Positions 1-7,587 are shown, numbered from the stretch's first letter. The stretch is DNA of 23,502 nt from Candidatus Neomicrothrix sp. UBA825 (GCA_002295705.1 DBHP01000016.1:1-23502), one strand, 5' to 3'. Notes: generated by a model from the sequence alone, not told the origin. Made by a program: numbers and translations.

Positions 1-1112
1 CCGCAGACTCCTATTTGTTCTCCTGCAACTACGTAATCATTTACTTGTGAATTAAAGCCCGATAAGTGAGCGTAGAGGGTTGAAATAGAATTAGCATGCT
101 GAATGATTATTGTGTATCCGTAGCCTCCATAGTATTCAGCGAGAATAACGATTCCGTCTGTTGCTGCTCGTATGGGATCTCCGGTCCAGCAATTAAAATC
201 GATACCATTATGCATTCTTACATAACCTAATATTGGGTGAAGCCTAGGCCCGAACAAAGAGGTTATCGCACCCGGTGATGGCAGAACCCAACCTGACTCT
301 GTTATTTGGCCAAGTCGAGCTTCTAATTCTGCTCTCCGCCTTGCTTCTTCCAGTTCGCGAGCTATTCTCTCTTCCTCTGCTGCTATAAAGTTTGTGATTT
401 CTTGCTGTTCTTCGACTGCAGTGGCTAAGACAGAGTCCCAGTGGGCTCTTCGGACATCTAGTTCTTCTTTGATTTCTTCACGCGCAGCTTTTTGAGCATC
501 TAATTCTAAGCGAACTTGCTCAAGTTCTTCTCGGATCGCGTCAGCTTCTTCTTGGGCGACTGCTGCTTTCGTAAGTAGGTAGGAACGTTCTTCTTGAATT
601 AATTTTAATTGATCGAGGATATCGTTTGTATTGCTGCTGATTAGGTCCAAAAGGGCTATCTTGTGGGCGGCTATTGTTGCATCTTCTGCTTCGAACCAAG
701 CTTCGGTCCTTCTGTCGCTCATTCCGATGTATGACTCAACTGCATAGGTAAGTGCTCTTTGCTCGATTTCTTCTATTTGGCTAGCAATTGCTAAAAAGTC
801 CTCTTGTGCTTGAATTTTTGTGTCTAACGCTGCCTGTAATCGCTGCTCGGCTGCTTGTGCTTTTGCTTCTTGAAGATTCACCAAACTTGTTGCTGCCTCT
901 AGTGCAGCGACAACTTCGAGATCTTCTGCTTCTAGAAGAGCTATTTCGGCTTCTGCTGCAAGTTGCTCTTGTCTTTTAAGCTCTCGCTGCTCTTTCGCTT
1001 CCTCTATTACCTCATTATCATCCTGTGCTACTAGAGCACTGGCTGGGAGTAGAAGAGAGGCAACAAAAACGAGCAGAATTGATACTCTTAGCTTCTTCAA
1101 AGAAGATCTCAT
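1..1112 (-). CDS. Secreted coiled-coil M23 peptidase (partial)
   Basis: Likely a cell-wall endopeptidase, or an activator of wall hydrolases, acting outside the membrane on peptidoglycan cross-links. The frame opens at ATG 1112 and runs off the left edge after 370 codons, so the C-terminus is missing. Residues 1-30 form a signal peptide: MRSSLKKLR, a hydrophobic stretch, then a small-residue site before AQDD. A long Glu/Ala/Leu/Arg-rich coiled coil follows to about residue 270, as in EnvC-like proteins. The M23 (LytM) domain then begins: the 'FGPRLHP' motif, 'MHNGID' with H301 and D305 as zinc-site residues, and 'LYAHLS' with H349. The last zinc motif (HxH) would lie outside the window. TAATAT sits 7 nt upstream of the start and no Shine-Dalgarno is well placed. 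It diverges from the oxygenase gene and looks like housekeeping rather than part of the catabolic cluster. Confidence 0.9.
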   Translation of the reverse strand, partial: MRSSLKKLRVSILLVFVASLLLPASALVAQDDNEVIEEAKEQRELKRQEQLAAEAEIALLEAEDLEVVAALEAATSLVNLQEAKAQAAEQRLQAALDTKIQAQEDFLAIASQIEEIEQRALTYAVESYIGMSDRRTEAWFEAEDATIAAHKIALLDLISSNTNDILDQLKLIQEERSYLLTKAAVAQEEADAIREELEQVRLELDAQKAAREEIKEELDVRRAHWDSVLATAVEEQQEITNFIAAEEERIARELEEARRRAELEARLGQITESGWVLPSPGAITSLFGPRLHPILGYVRMHNGIDFNCWTGDPIRAATDGIVILAEYYGGYGYTIIIQHANSISTLYAHLSGFNSQVNDYVVAGEQIGVC

Positions 1113-1119
1113 ATGTGTA

Positions 1120-1125
1120 ATATTA
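1120..1125 (-). promoter_or_regulatory. -10 box of M23 gene, leaderless type
   Basis: On the minus strand TAATAT is followed by 7 nt (TACACAT) and then the ATG at 1112. Transcription would begin at or next to the start codon. A -35 box is not convincing. Confidence 0.45.
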
Positions 1126-1191
1126 GTTCCTTTGATGGTGATTTAGGTATCAGGATCATTTGTTTTTACTATGAACAGACGAAGGACAAGA

Positions 1192-1197
1192 TAGCCT
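1192..1197 (+). promoter_or_regulatory. -10 box of 2OG oxygenase gene, leaderless type
   Basis: TAGCCT is followed by 7 nt (TAGATTC) and then ATG 1205. No Shine-Dalgarno precedes the start. The block closely resembles the one before the crotonase at 2711 (TAGGCT, TAGATT, ATG). No good -35 is visible. Confidence 0.45.
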
Positions 1198-1204
1198 TAG
1201 ATTC

Positions 1205-2176
1205 ATGAATCAAGAGGTTTTAGATGTAGACATGCTCACTTTCGAGCAAGGGGATGACAACGCTAAACGAGCAGTTATTGATGGAGTTATGAAAAGTTTA
1301 GAGACTGGTTTCGTTTATACCTCTCATGATATGTCCCAAGATTTCTTGGACGAAGTTTACGGCATGCTCGGCGAATTCTTTTCAAAAACACATCCAGAGA
1401 AAGAAGCCGCAAAAGCTGATGGCACAAACGGACAGCGTGGATACACAGGACTTTTAGTAGAAACTGCAGCTATATCTGATGTTCCTGACTGGAAAGAGAT
1501 GCTGAATTGGGGAAAGGATCTACCGAAAGGACATCCACTCAAAAAGCGGTACCCACACAGATTCTTTGACAACGTTTTCCCAGAAGAGCTCGTTCCTGGA
1601 ATCACTGAAACACTAGAGATGTTCCATGACCAAGTTTTAGATTTGCAACTTAGGTTCCTCAGAATAATTGCTTCAGGTTTGAAGGCATCAGAAACGTTCT
1701 TTGATTCATTTGTTCCAGGAGGGGCCACGCTTACTAGGGCAATTAACTATCCCGCTATGAATTTAGCACCGGATGATAATCACTTGTGGGCGGAAGAACA
1801 TGGCGACATAAACCTGATCACGGCACTACCTCGTGCAACTGCGAGAGGTTTGCAAATCAAAAGCAATGGGCGGTGGATTGATGCTACCCCTCCCGATAAT
1901 CATCTCATAATAAATACTGGGATTATGCTTGAACATATTAGCAACGGATTAATCCCAACAGGTATCCACCGTGTTATAGCTGATGAAGGCCAGACTGATG
2001 GGAGGATGTCTATAGTTCAGTTTTGCCACCCAACCCCGTGGACAATACTTTCACCATTACCTAGCTGCATTAGTGAAACTCACCCGCAGCGTTTCGCCCC
2101 AATCACAGCAGCTGATCGACTTGATCAAGTCCTTTGGGAAATTAACCTGATTGAAGATAACCGTCGCGTTGATTAG
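1205..2176 (+). CDS. 2-oxoglutarate/Fe(II)-dependent oxygenase, IPNS-like
   Basis: 323 aa, a usual length for the isopenicillin N synthase-like family. These soluble enzymes couple decarboxylation of 2-oxoglutarate (or use of O2 alone) to hydroxylation, desaturation or ring closure. The N-terminal DIOX_N-like part covers about residues 5-120. The jelly-roll oxygenase domain covers about 175-280 and shows the full iron triad: H199 and D201 in 'EEHGDIN' and H255 in 'GIHRV'. R267 and S269 ('RMS') form the usual 2-oxoglutarate clamp, so an active enzyme is expected. An ABM-domain gene starts 40 nt downstream, and MenB-like and P450 genes follow, which suggests a role in oxidising a small organic substrate. 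The substrate cannot be read from sequence; plant and fungal homologues act on flavonoids, gibberellins and beta-lactam precursors. Confidence 0.88.
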   Translation: MNQEVLDVDMLTFEQGDDNAKRAVIDGVMKSLETGFVYTSHDMSQDFLDEVYGMLGEFFSKTHPEKEAAKADGTNGQRGYTGLLVETAAISDVPDWKEMLNWGKDLPKGHPLKKRYPHRFFDNVFPEELVPGITETLEMFHDQVLDLQLRFLRIIASGLKASETFFDSFVPGGATLTRAINYPAMNLAPDDNHLWAEEHGDINLITALPRATARGLQIKSNGRWIDATPPDNHLIINTGIMLEHISNGLIPTGIHRVIADEGQTDGRMSIVQFCHPTPWTILSPLPSCISETHPQRFAPITAADRLDQVLWEINLIEDNRRVD

Positions 2177-2181
2177 AGATT

Positions 2182-2210
2182 TTGCAAGACCGCGACCGGA
2201 ATGTGATAAT
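2182..2210 (+). promoter_or_regulatory. Promoter of ABM gene: TTGCAA-17-GATAAT, leaderless
   Basis: A -35 TTGCAA (2182-2187), a 17-nt spacer and a -10 GATAAT (2205-2210) are followed by exactly 6 nt and ATG 2217. The spacing puts the transcript start at the start codon. The promoter lies partly in the 40-nt gap after the oxygenase stop, so the ABM gene probably has its own promoter. Confidence 0.6.
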
Positions 2211-2216
2211 AAATTC

Positions 2217-2621
2217 ATGTCAACCTTACTAGCCCATGTCAAAATTCGAGAAGGGTTTGAAGATCATTGGGAAGGAATTGCACAAAGGGTTTTCTCCGCA
2301 ACCCACGACAATGAGGATGGGTGTGTTAGATATGAATACTGGAGAGGCTCTGCGCCAAGAACGTACTATGTACTCCTGTCATTTCAGAGTTTTGATGATT
2401 TTATGATCCATCAGGTCGCTGATTATCATCACAATACTGATTTCCGAGACTGCTTTGAAGACTTTAACTTAGAGTGGGTTGACCCGATAGAGAATGCCTC
2501 ACCTTTGAAGCAAACCGAAACTTCCGGAGAGACGAAAGCAGATCAGGGAGAAGTTTGGAATAATTACGTTCGAAATCACAGCACAGAAACTCCTGCATGG
2601 TGGCTTAAGCAGAGGAACTAA
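2217..2621 (+). CDS. ABM-domain (antibiotic biosynthesis monooxygenase-like) protein
   Basis: 134 aa. Residues about 1-90 form a dimeric alpha/beta-barrel ABM domain, with the typical 'EDGCVRYEYWR' turn followed by 'YVLLSFQSFDDFMIHQVADYHH'. The remaining 45 residues are polar, end in 'TPAWWLKQRN' and are not part of the domain. Family members are cofactor-free monooxygenases on polycyclic phenols, haem-degrading enzymes, or simply ligand binders, so catalysis is not certain. I chose ATG 2217 because a -35/-10 pair ends 6 nt before it. A longer frame from ATG 2151 would overlap the oxygenase gene and add a stretch with no domain sense. The position directly after a 2OG oxygenase suggests a linked oxidation step. 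Confidence 0.78.
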   Translation: MSTLLAHVKIREGFEDHWEGIAQRVFSATHDNEDGCVRYEYWRGSAPRTYYVLLSFQSFDDFMIHQVADYHHNTDFRDCFEDFNLEWVDPIENASPLKQTETSGETKADQGEVWNNYVRNHSTETPAWWLKQRN

Positions 2622-2698
2622 ACCAAGCAATACAATAAGAAATCGAATCGTAGTATTGAAGTTTTAGCTTCCGATGCATCAAATCTCAGGGACCACAA

Positions 2699-2704
2699 TA
2701 GGCT
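2699..2704 (+). promoter_or_regulatory. -10 box of menB-like gene, leaderless type
   Basis: TAGGCT is followed by 6 nt (TAGATT) and ATG 2711. There is no Shine-Dalgarno. The block TAGGCTTAGATT matches the one upstream of 1205 (TAGCCTTAGATTC) at all but one base over 12. Confidence 0.45.
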
Positions 2705-2710
2705 TAGATT

Positions 2711-3619
2711 ATGGGATCATTTGTTTCCGAAATTTTCAATGAGCAGCTCTGGACTGAAGTAAAGGACTTAGATTTTCAAGATATTACATATCACAGAGCA
2801 AAGAATCAGGGGACCGTTCGAATAGCTTTCAACAGGCCCGAGGTTCGGAACGCGTTCCGCCCTCTAACAGTTGATGAGCTGTATAGGGCTTTAGACCATG
2901 CTCGAATGAGTACTGACGTAGGATGCATACTGCTGACTGGTAACGGGCCGTCCCCTAAAGACGGTGGCTGGGCATTTTGCTCTGGCGGTGATCAAAGAAT
3001 TCGTGGCAAAGATGGCTATAAATATGCTGATAGTGACTCTGCTGATTCAATTGATACTTCTAAAGTAGGGCGACTCCATATACTTGAGGTTCAACGGTTA
3101 ATTCGTGCGATGCCCAAACCAGTTATTGCTGTAGTTAGTGGATGGGCTGTCGGCGGCGGCCATAGTTTACATGTGACATGTGATCTAACAATTGCGAGCT
3201 CCGAAATGGCAAGATTTAAGCAAACTGATACTGATGTTGCTAGCTTTGACGGCGGATTCGGTAGTGCGTATTTGGCCAGACAGGTAGGCCAAAAGTTCGC
3301 AAGGGAGATATTTTTGCTTGGTGATGAATATTCAGCTCAAGAAGCGAAAGATATGGGGATGGTCAATGCAATTGCGCCTCACTCTGAATTAGAGAATTAT
3401 GCACTTGACTGGGCAAAAAAGATAAACGGTAAATCACCGACTGCAAACCGCATGGCCAAGTTCGCATTGAACCTTATTGATGATGGACTTATTGGCCAAC
3501 AAATCTTTGCAGGTGAAGCCACACGCCTTGCATATATGACAGACGAAGCCCAAGAAGGCAGAGATGCTTTTCTAGAGAAACGTGACCCTGATTGGAGTTC
3601 ATACCCTTATCATTTCTAG
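2711..3619 (+). CDS. menB: 1,4-dihydroxy-2-naphthoyl-CoA synthase (MenB-type crotonase)
   Basis: 302 aa, the expected length for actinobacterial MenB. MenB closes the second ring of the menaquinone nucleus from o-succinylbenzoyl-CoA (Dieckmann-type condensation) in the cytoplasm. Diagnostic motifs are 'FNRPEVRNAFRPLTVDEL' (40-57), the oxyanion-site 'FCSGGDQ' (89-95), 'GWAVGGGH' (144-151), 'KQTDTDVASFDGGFGSAYLARQVGQKFAREIF' with the SFD catalytic region near residue 180 (quoted piecewise as KQTDTDVASFDGG, then GFGSAYLARQVG), and the C-terminal 'EATRLAYMTDEAQEGRDAFLEKRDPDW'-like tail with its conserved Tyr. The gene stands alone among catabolic genes, with no other men gene in view. It may be the true MenB placed away from its pathway, or a paralogue recruited to ring chemistry. 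The 3' end faces the P450 gene with a 7-nt gap. Confidence 0.82.
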   Translation: MGSFVSEIFNEQLWTEVKDLDFQDITYHRAKNQGTVRIAFNRPEVRNAFRPLTVDELYRALDHARMSTDVGCILLTGNGPSPKDGGWAFCSGGDQRIRGKDGYKYADSDSADSIDTSKVGRLHILEVQRLIRAMPKPVIAVVSGWAVGGGHSLHVTCDLTIASSEMARFKQTDTDVASFDGGFGSAYLARQVGQKFAREIFLLGDEYSAQEAKDMGMVNAIAPHSELENYALDWAKKINGKSPTANRMAKFALNLIDDGLIGQQIFAGEATRLAYMTDEAQEGRDAFLEKRDPDWSSYPYHF

Positions 3620-3626
3620 TGATCCT

Positions 3627-4892
3627 TTAGCGTTTATCGAATGTAACGTGAAGGTCTTTAAATGAACGGAGCGTGAAATTCATGTGGTGCTGGAAGCTAT
3701 TCTTTCCTTCTGCGAATTTAAAGTTTTTCATTCTGGCGAGTAATAGGTTTGTAGCTATATTTTGCTCCAGCCTTGTGAGGCCTGCTCCTGGGCAATGTGT
3801 TTCGCCTATAGAAAAGGCTAGATGCCTACTCGCATTATTTCGCTCCAAATCGATCTCAGCCGGGCATTCAAATTGGTTTTCGTCTCTATTCGCAGCGGCA
3901 TAGCGCATGTGAATATGTGCGCCCTTAGGGATGGAGATTCCGCTTAATTCAACATCTTCAGTTGTATGACGATCCATTCCTTGTGTGGGAGATTCTAATC
4001 TCAAGACTTCTTCGACAAAGGTTGTTATCTTCTGTGGATTATCCGCTAACAATGTTTGTATCTCTGGGTTTTCAATAAGCATCCAAAGTCCAGATGTAAG
4101 AGCGAAAGTAGTCGTTTCATTTCCCCCTATGTACAGGTGGTCAACCATGTTGATAATTTCAGTATCCGTTAGCATTCGTGTCTCAGAGTGAAGTTTCACA
4201 GGCGTATGAACTAGATAGTTGACCACGTCAGCTCTTGGGTTATCTTTTGGATTTCTTCTTCGATCTTGTATGTGGTCGTAGATGTAGTGTTGGAATTCAA
4301 CCATTAATCGCGATACTTCTTGTTCCTCCTCTACTGTCAATTGAAGAGAAAAGGGAGCAACCCATGCTTCGCTCCACACCTTCAGGTTCTCGAGATCTTC
4401 AAGCGGAAAGCCCATCATTGCCGTAATGACCATGGAGGGTAATAGTTCAGCGAATTGTGACACATATTCAACTTCTCCATCATCAATCCATGTGTCTATT
4501 AAACCGTTTGCGGTGTTCGTTATTAGTTCGGTTTGTTCCTTTGACCCTGTTACAGAAAAGAAATGATCAACCATATCTCGGTATCGTCTATGGTTTGGAG
4601 GGTTTGACCCTAAGACCGATTGTTTTGCCCAGCCATTGGCTGCAAAGTAGTCTTGTGCTTTCTTATCAGCAATAAGGGGTCGTGATTTCCCCGCCCCGCG
4701 TTTGAATGTCTCTGTTTTTCTTAATATTTGATGAATATCTTGGTAACGGGTCAGGAAATATGTCTTAGTATCTGGAACATGATAGACAGGGCATTCGGAG
4801 CGAAGAAGGTCATAGGTTGGGTACCAATTCTCGATAGTCTCGGCTGCGAAAACATCAACTTCACTTATTGAGTCCGGTGATGCACTTTCCAT
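3627..4892 (-). CDS. Cytochrome P450
   Basis: 421 aa, typical of soluble bacterial class I P450s, which insert one oxygen atom from O2 using electrons from ferredoxin. Motifs in order: 'NPPNHRRYR' near residue 97 (C helix), I-helix 'GGNETTT' near 257-262 with the acid-threonine pair, ExxR at E295/R298, and the haem loop 'FSIGETHCPGAGL' with the ligand C367. The loop has Ser where Gly is usual after Phe, as seen in some CYP families. The start at ATG 4892 is supported by GGGAG about 8 nt upstream. It is divergent from the RidA-like gene. No ferredoxin or ferredoxin reductase gene is in the window, so redox partners must come from elsewhere. The resemblance is to bacterial CYPs acting on terpenes, steroids or fatty acids; the substrate is unknown. 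Confidence 0.95.
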   Translation of the reverse strand: MESASPDSISEVDVFAAETIENWYPTYDLLRSECPVYHVPDTKTYFLTRYQDIHQILRKTETFKRGAGKSRPLIADKKAQDYFAANGWAKQSVLGSNPPNHRRYRDMVDHFFSVTGSKEQTELITNTANGLIDTWIDDGEVEYVSQFAELLPSMVITAMMGFPLEDLENLKVWSEAWVAPFSLQLTVEEEQEVSRLMVEFQHYIYDHIQDRRRNPKDNPRADVVNYLVHTPVKLHSETRMLTDTEIINMVDHLYIGGNETTTFALTSGLWMLIENPEIQTLLADNPQKITTFVEEVLRLESPTQGMDRHTTEDVELSGISIPKGAHIHMRYAAANRDENQFECPAEIDLERNNASRHLAFSIGETHCPGAGLTRLEQNIATNLLLARMKNFKFAEGKNSFQHHMNFTLRSFKDLHVTFDKR

Positions 4893-4946
4893 TTCTCAGC
4901 TCCCTTCTTTTCAGATTAGCAAGTTCTCAATTATTTTCAATGAATC

Positions 4947-4967
4947 GTTCGTCGCAATGAGATGAAC
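4947..4967. repeat. Imperfect inverted repeat in divergent P450/RidA gap
   Basis: GTTCGTC (4947-4953) and GATGAAC (4961-4967) pair at 6 of 7 positions across a 7-nt centre. It lies between two divergent starts, where an operator would be expected. It is short, so chance is possible. Confidence 0.3.
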
Positions 4968-4971
4968 ATGG

Positions 4972-4980
4972 CACTATATA
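4972..4980 (+). promoter_or_regulatory. Possible -10 region of RidA-like gene
   Basis: The AT-rich block CACTATATA ends 3 nt before ATG 4984. CACTAT (4972-4977) would leave 6 nt to the ATG; TATATA (4975-4980) leaves only 3. No Shine-Dalgarno is present. Together these suggest a leaderless transcript, but the exact box is ambiguous. Confidence 0.35.
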
Positions 4981-4983
4981 AAA

Positions 4984-5367
4984 ATGAACTATCAAATAAA
5001 CCCTAGAGTTATCAGCCCTCCTGCAGCGAACTATAGCCATGCAGTCTTATCAACTAATCCCGAAAAGATGCTTCACACTTCTGGAGTTGTTCCAGTCACT
5101 ACAGATGGAAGCACTCCGGTCGCAATTCGAGACCAAGCAGATCTTGTATGGTTGAATATCACTGAAATTCTCCGAGAAGCCCATTTAGAATTGACTGATA
5201 TCGTTTCGATAACCACATACGTGGTTTCTGGAAACGACTTAGCAGAGGTAATGGGGTCTAGAGACCAACAACTTGGAGATCATAAACCCGCTTCCACCCT
5301 GGTTGTAGTTCCAGAACTAGCAAAGAAAGAGTGGAAGATGGAAATTTCTGTTGTAGCGGTCAAATAG
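4984..5367 (+). CDS. RidA/YjgF-family protein lacking the catalytic Arg
   Basis: 127 aa, one RidA (YjgF/YER057c/UK114) domain: 'YSHAVLSTN...LHTSGVVPV' at residues 17-38, 'DLVWLNITEILREAHLELTDI' near 53-73, and the closing 'KPASTLVVVPELAKKEWKMEISVVAV'-type strand (101-126). True RidA enzymes hydrolyse reactive 2-aminoacrylate-type imines using an arginine in the 'RxxVEV' strand. Here that position appears to be S104 in 'KPASTLVVV', although the acidic residue of the last strand (E120) remains. By family knowledge this places it with Rid subgroups that are not general imine deaminases and often sit in catabolic operons. It lies between two P450 genes and its 3' end faces the second P450 with a 16-nt gap. 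Function is open: ligand binding or a specific hydrolysis or tautomerisation are possibilities. Confidence 0.85.
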   Translation: MNYQINPRVISPPAANYSHAVLSTNPEKMLHTSGVVPVTTDGSTPVAIRDQADLVWLNITEILREAHLELTDIVSITTYVVSGNDLAEVMGSRDQQLGDHKPASTLVVVPELAKKEWKMEISVVAVK

Positions 5368-5383
5368 CGATAGCCAATAGTCT

Positions 5384-6664
5384 TTATGATATTACGTCAT
5401 AACTGACATGTAACTCTTTGAGGCCGCGCAAGACGAAAGATTCTTCGTATTCGTATTTGTTCTTATCATCCACTAACTGAATATTCTTTATGTTCGCTAG
5501 GAGCAATTGAATAGCGATACGTGCTTCTTTCCTAGCAAGTAAAGCTCCTATGCAATAGTGTTCGCCATGACCGAAAGCTAGGTGCTCTCTTGCGTTCTCT
5601 CTATCAACAAGGAAATCATCGGGATCATCAAATCTCTCGGGATCTCTATTAGCCGCAGCATATATCATCCAAAGATGATCCCCAGATTTAATTTCAACAT
5701 TATTAACTTTCGTGTCTTCCTTAGCCATTCGGAATAGACCACCTACTGGAGCTTCATACCTAAGACCCTCTTCAATAAAGTTATCTATCAAGTCCGGATT
5801 ACTTCGCAACCTATCTTCAAGTTCGCTATCCACTGCAAGTCTATGAATTAAGTTTGTAAGTAATTTAGTTGTGGTCTCATTACCCGCTACTAGAAATTGT
5901 TGAAGCATTGAAAGCATTTCTGCATCGTTTAACTCTTCATCATTTACTTCGGCGGTAGCAACGTCTGAGATAATATCCTCTGTTGGATTAGCTCTACGTT
6001 CGATAAGTAGATCTCCAAAGAATTCATTAAACCCTTTGAGTGAGATTAGGTAATCTCGAACTTTGTCGATACTAGGATCAGGATTCCCTACGGGCATTAC
6101 AAGGTCATCTGACCATTTTTTAAACGTATCGAGATCGTCTATTCCAACTCCCAGAGCTTTGGCAATGATCGTCATCGGAAGCCCTACCGCAAATTCAGAG
6201 ACAACTTCCATTTCGGTCTTCTCTCGTATTGATTCAAGTAAACCTATTGTCACCTGTTCGATCATAGGCTCCATCCCTTTTAGGCGACTTGGCCTAAATG
6301 CGCGATTTACTGCTTTTCGTTGCCGACGATGCTCGGGAGGGTCAGCATTCAGCAAAACAGCAGCATTCGCTGCATTCGCAAGGAATGTTTCAAAGTATTG
6401 AGCCATCTCCGGATCCTTTGCTAGTTCCTCCATAGCAAGCGCAAAACCATTTCGGCCGTCTCGTGGCCCAGTGGGAGAGAGTGAGGAGAACCGGTCAGTG
6501 TCATGCAATACTTCCATGACATCGTCATATCTAGTGCATACCCATGCCCCTAGTTTGTCGCTGAAGTGGATTGGTGACTCTTGTCGTAATTCAGAAAAAA
6601 TGGGATAAGGGCAACCTATCGCCTCTTGATCTCTTGCGATTAAAGCGTCTAATTGATCTGTCAC
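5384..6664 (-). CDS. Cytochrome P450
   Basis: 426 aa, a second soluble bacterial P450, distinct from the one at 3627-4892. Motifs in order: 'ADPPEHRRQRKAVNRAF' near residues 107-123, I-helix 'AGNETTT' at 260-266, ExxR at E299/R302 in 'EEGLRYEAP', and the haem loop 'FGHGEHYCIGALLAR' with the ligand C371, matching the FGxGxHxCxG consensus well. The start is GTG 6664, supported by AAAGGAG 5 nt upstream. The dead SDR tail ends only 20 nt upstream, so this P450 was probably once the second gene of an SDR-P450 operon. It belongs broadly with CYPs that hydroxylate fatty acid-, terpenoid- or steroid-like substrates; the exact substrate is unknown. Confidence 0.95.
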   Translation of the reverse strand: MTDQLDALIARDQEAIGCPYPIFSELRQESPIHFSDKLGAWVCTRYDDVMEVLHDTDRFSSLSPTGPRDGRNGFALAMEELAKDPEMAQYFETFLANAANAAVLLNADPPEHRRQRKAVNRAFRPSRLKGMEPMIEQVTIGLLESIREKTEMEVVSEFAVGLPMTIIAKALGVGIDDLDTFKKWSDDLVMPVGNPDPSIDKVRDYLISLKGFNEFFGDLLIERRANPTEDIISDVATAEVNDEELNDAEMLSMLQQFLVAGNETTTKLLTNLIHRLAVDSELEDRLRSNPDLIDNFIEEGLRYEAPVGGLFRMAKEDTKVNNVEIKSGDHLWMIYAAANRDPERFDDPDDFLVDRENAREHLAFGHGEHYCIGALLARKEARIAIQLLLANIKNIQLVDDKNKYEYEESFVLRGLKELHVSYDVIS

Positions 6665-6684
6665 ATTAGCTCCTTTCGTATTAC

Positions 6685-6765
6685 CTAAATATTAGTCATA
6701 CTGCCGTCAACTCTTAAAGTTTGCCCTGTTACATCTTCAGAGTCGACTTTTTCTAGACCCAAACT
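6685..6765 (-). pseudogene. Remnant of an SDR gene (C-terminal tail only)
   Basis: On the minus strand a 26-codon frame, bounded upstream by an in-frame stop (6766-6768) and ending in TAG at 6685, reads SLGLEKVDS then EDVTGQTLRVDGSMTNI. This is the conserved end of a short-chain dehydrogenase. The intact SDR just upstream ends with YVTGQVIRVDGGMLNL. No start codon or Rossmann fold is attached. The remnant ends 20 nt before the P450 start, in the position of an upstream operon gene. It begins immediately after the T-tract of the intact SDR's terminator, so that junction probably marks the recombination or deletion point. The match is short but covers the VTGQ..RVDG..M signature plus a correctly placed stop. 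Confidence 0.7.
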
Positions 6766-6767
6766 CT

Positions 6768-6811
6768 AAAAAACGAAACAGTCCCCCTTGCAAACTTCGG
6801 GAAGGGGTTTC
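6768..6811 (-). terminator. Rho-independent terminator of the SDR gene
   Basis: Just past the SDR stop (6814), reading the minus strand, GAAA plus CCCCTT (6811-6802) pairs with AAGGGG (6789-6784) and TTTC (6778-6775). The loop is 12 nt, there is a 5-nt bulge on the 3' side, and six T follow (6773-6768). It is the only convincing intrinsic terminator I see in the window. Confidence 0.65.
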
Positions 6812-6813
6812 GT

Positions 6814-7566
6814 CTATAGGTTGAGCATACCTCCATCGACTCTAATGACTTGACCAGTCACATAGGAAGCTAGGTCAGAAGCGAGGAAGCAGATCACATT
6901 TGCGATCTCCTCTGGTGTCCCCCATTTACCCAAAGGAACCCTCTTGACGAAATTCTCCAACACGTTCTCTTCTCCGAGAAGTTCAAAGGTAGGTTCCCAC
7001 ATCTCGGTTAGACATAGTCCGGGTGCACACGCATTGACTCGCACTCCCTTGTTAGCCCATTCATTAGAGAGATTCTTGGTCAGTGTGTTCAGTCCCCCCT
7101 TTGATGCAGCATAGGCTCCTTGAGTTCCTCCAGCTCCAGCAGCTGCTGTCGAAGTGACATTCACAATGTTCCCCTGCGTAGCGAAGAGATCTTTGGCAAA
7201 GATCTGACACAGCATGAATGCTTGCCGAAGATTCACGAGAAGTGTTTCATCAATCGCTTGAGCTGTTGCTCGATGTGCTGGTTCGTTCCGTTCGACAGCT
7301 GCATTGTTCACGAGAATGTTGACCTTCTCGAACTTCTCTATTGTTCGAATCCTGATCAGCTCAATGCTTCGGTCAGCTGCTAAGTCGCAATCGACAACAA
7401 GAGCTTCGTTCTGTAACTCATCAGCAATCGTTTTCAGCTTGTCTTTACTTCGAGAAACAAGAACAACATTCGCTCCTTCTGCATCTAACTGGCGAACTGT
7501 GGCTTCGCCGATTCCTCGACTCGCACCGGTAACGACAGCAACTTTTCCTTGCAAGTTGTAGTTCAT
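6814..7566 (-). CDS. Short-chain dehydrogenase/reductase (FabG-like)
   Basis: 250 aa, classical SDR length. It should oxidise or reduce an alcohol/ketone pair with NAD(P). The cofactor loop is 'TGASRGIG' (13-20), then 'NNAA' (87-90), with catalytic S139, Y152 and K156 in 'YAASK', and the C-terminal 'YVTGQVIRVDGGM'. I place the start at ATG 7566 (MNYNLQGKVAVVTG), which has GGAG about 6 nt upstream and gives the standard SDR N-terminus. The longer frame to 7647 would overlap the divergent crotonase start. It is followed by an intrinsic terminator and is therefore a single-gene transcript. Expected role: oxidation of a hydroxyl made by the P450s, or of a hydroxyacyl-CoA. Confidence 0.92.
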   Translation of the reverse strand: MNYNLQGKVAVVTGASRGIGEATVRQLDAEGANVVLVSRSKDKLKTIADELQNEALVVDCDLAADRSIELIRIRTIEKFEKVNILVNNAAVERNEPAHRATAQAIDETLLVNLRQAFMLCQIFAKDLFATQGNIVNVTSTAAAGAGGTQGAYAASKGGLNTLTKNLSNEWANKGVRVNACAPGLCLTEMWEPTFELLGEENVLENFVKRVPLGKWGTPEEIANVICFLASDLASYVTGQVIRVDGGMLNL

Positions 7567-7587
7567 CGATCTCCGTTCTTTGTTCAT

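Noticed and set aside
788..979. 63-aa Leu-rich plus-strand ORF
   Set aside because: Antisense shadow of the coiled-coil part of the M23 gene; Leu richness comes from Glu/Lys/Gln codons read backwards.
1357..1728. 123-aa minus-strand ORF
   Set aside because: Antisense to the 2OG oxygenase; Ser-rich composition typical of a shadow frame.
2151..2216. Longer N-terminus for the ABM protein
   Set aside because: Overlaps the oxygenase gene and has no domain sense; a promoter ends 6 nt before ATG 2217.
3617..3629. Terminator between the convergent menB and P450 genes
   Set aside because: Only 7 nt between stops and no hairpin with T-run; same for the ends at 5367/5384, 11556/11567, 13540/13537 and 19257/19260.
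7304..7561. 85-aa plus-strand ORF
   Set aside because: Antisense shadow of the SDR N-terminus.
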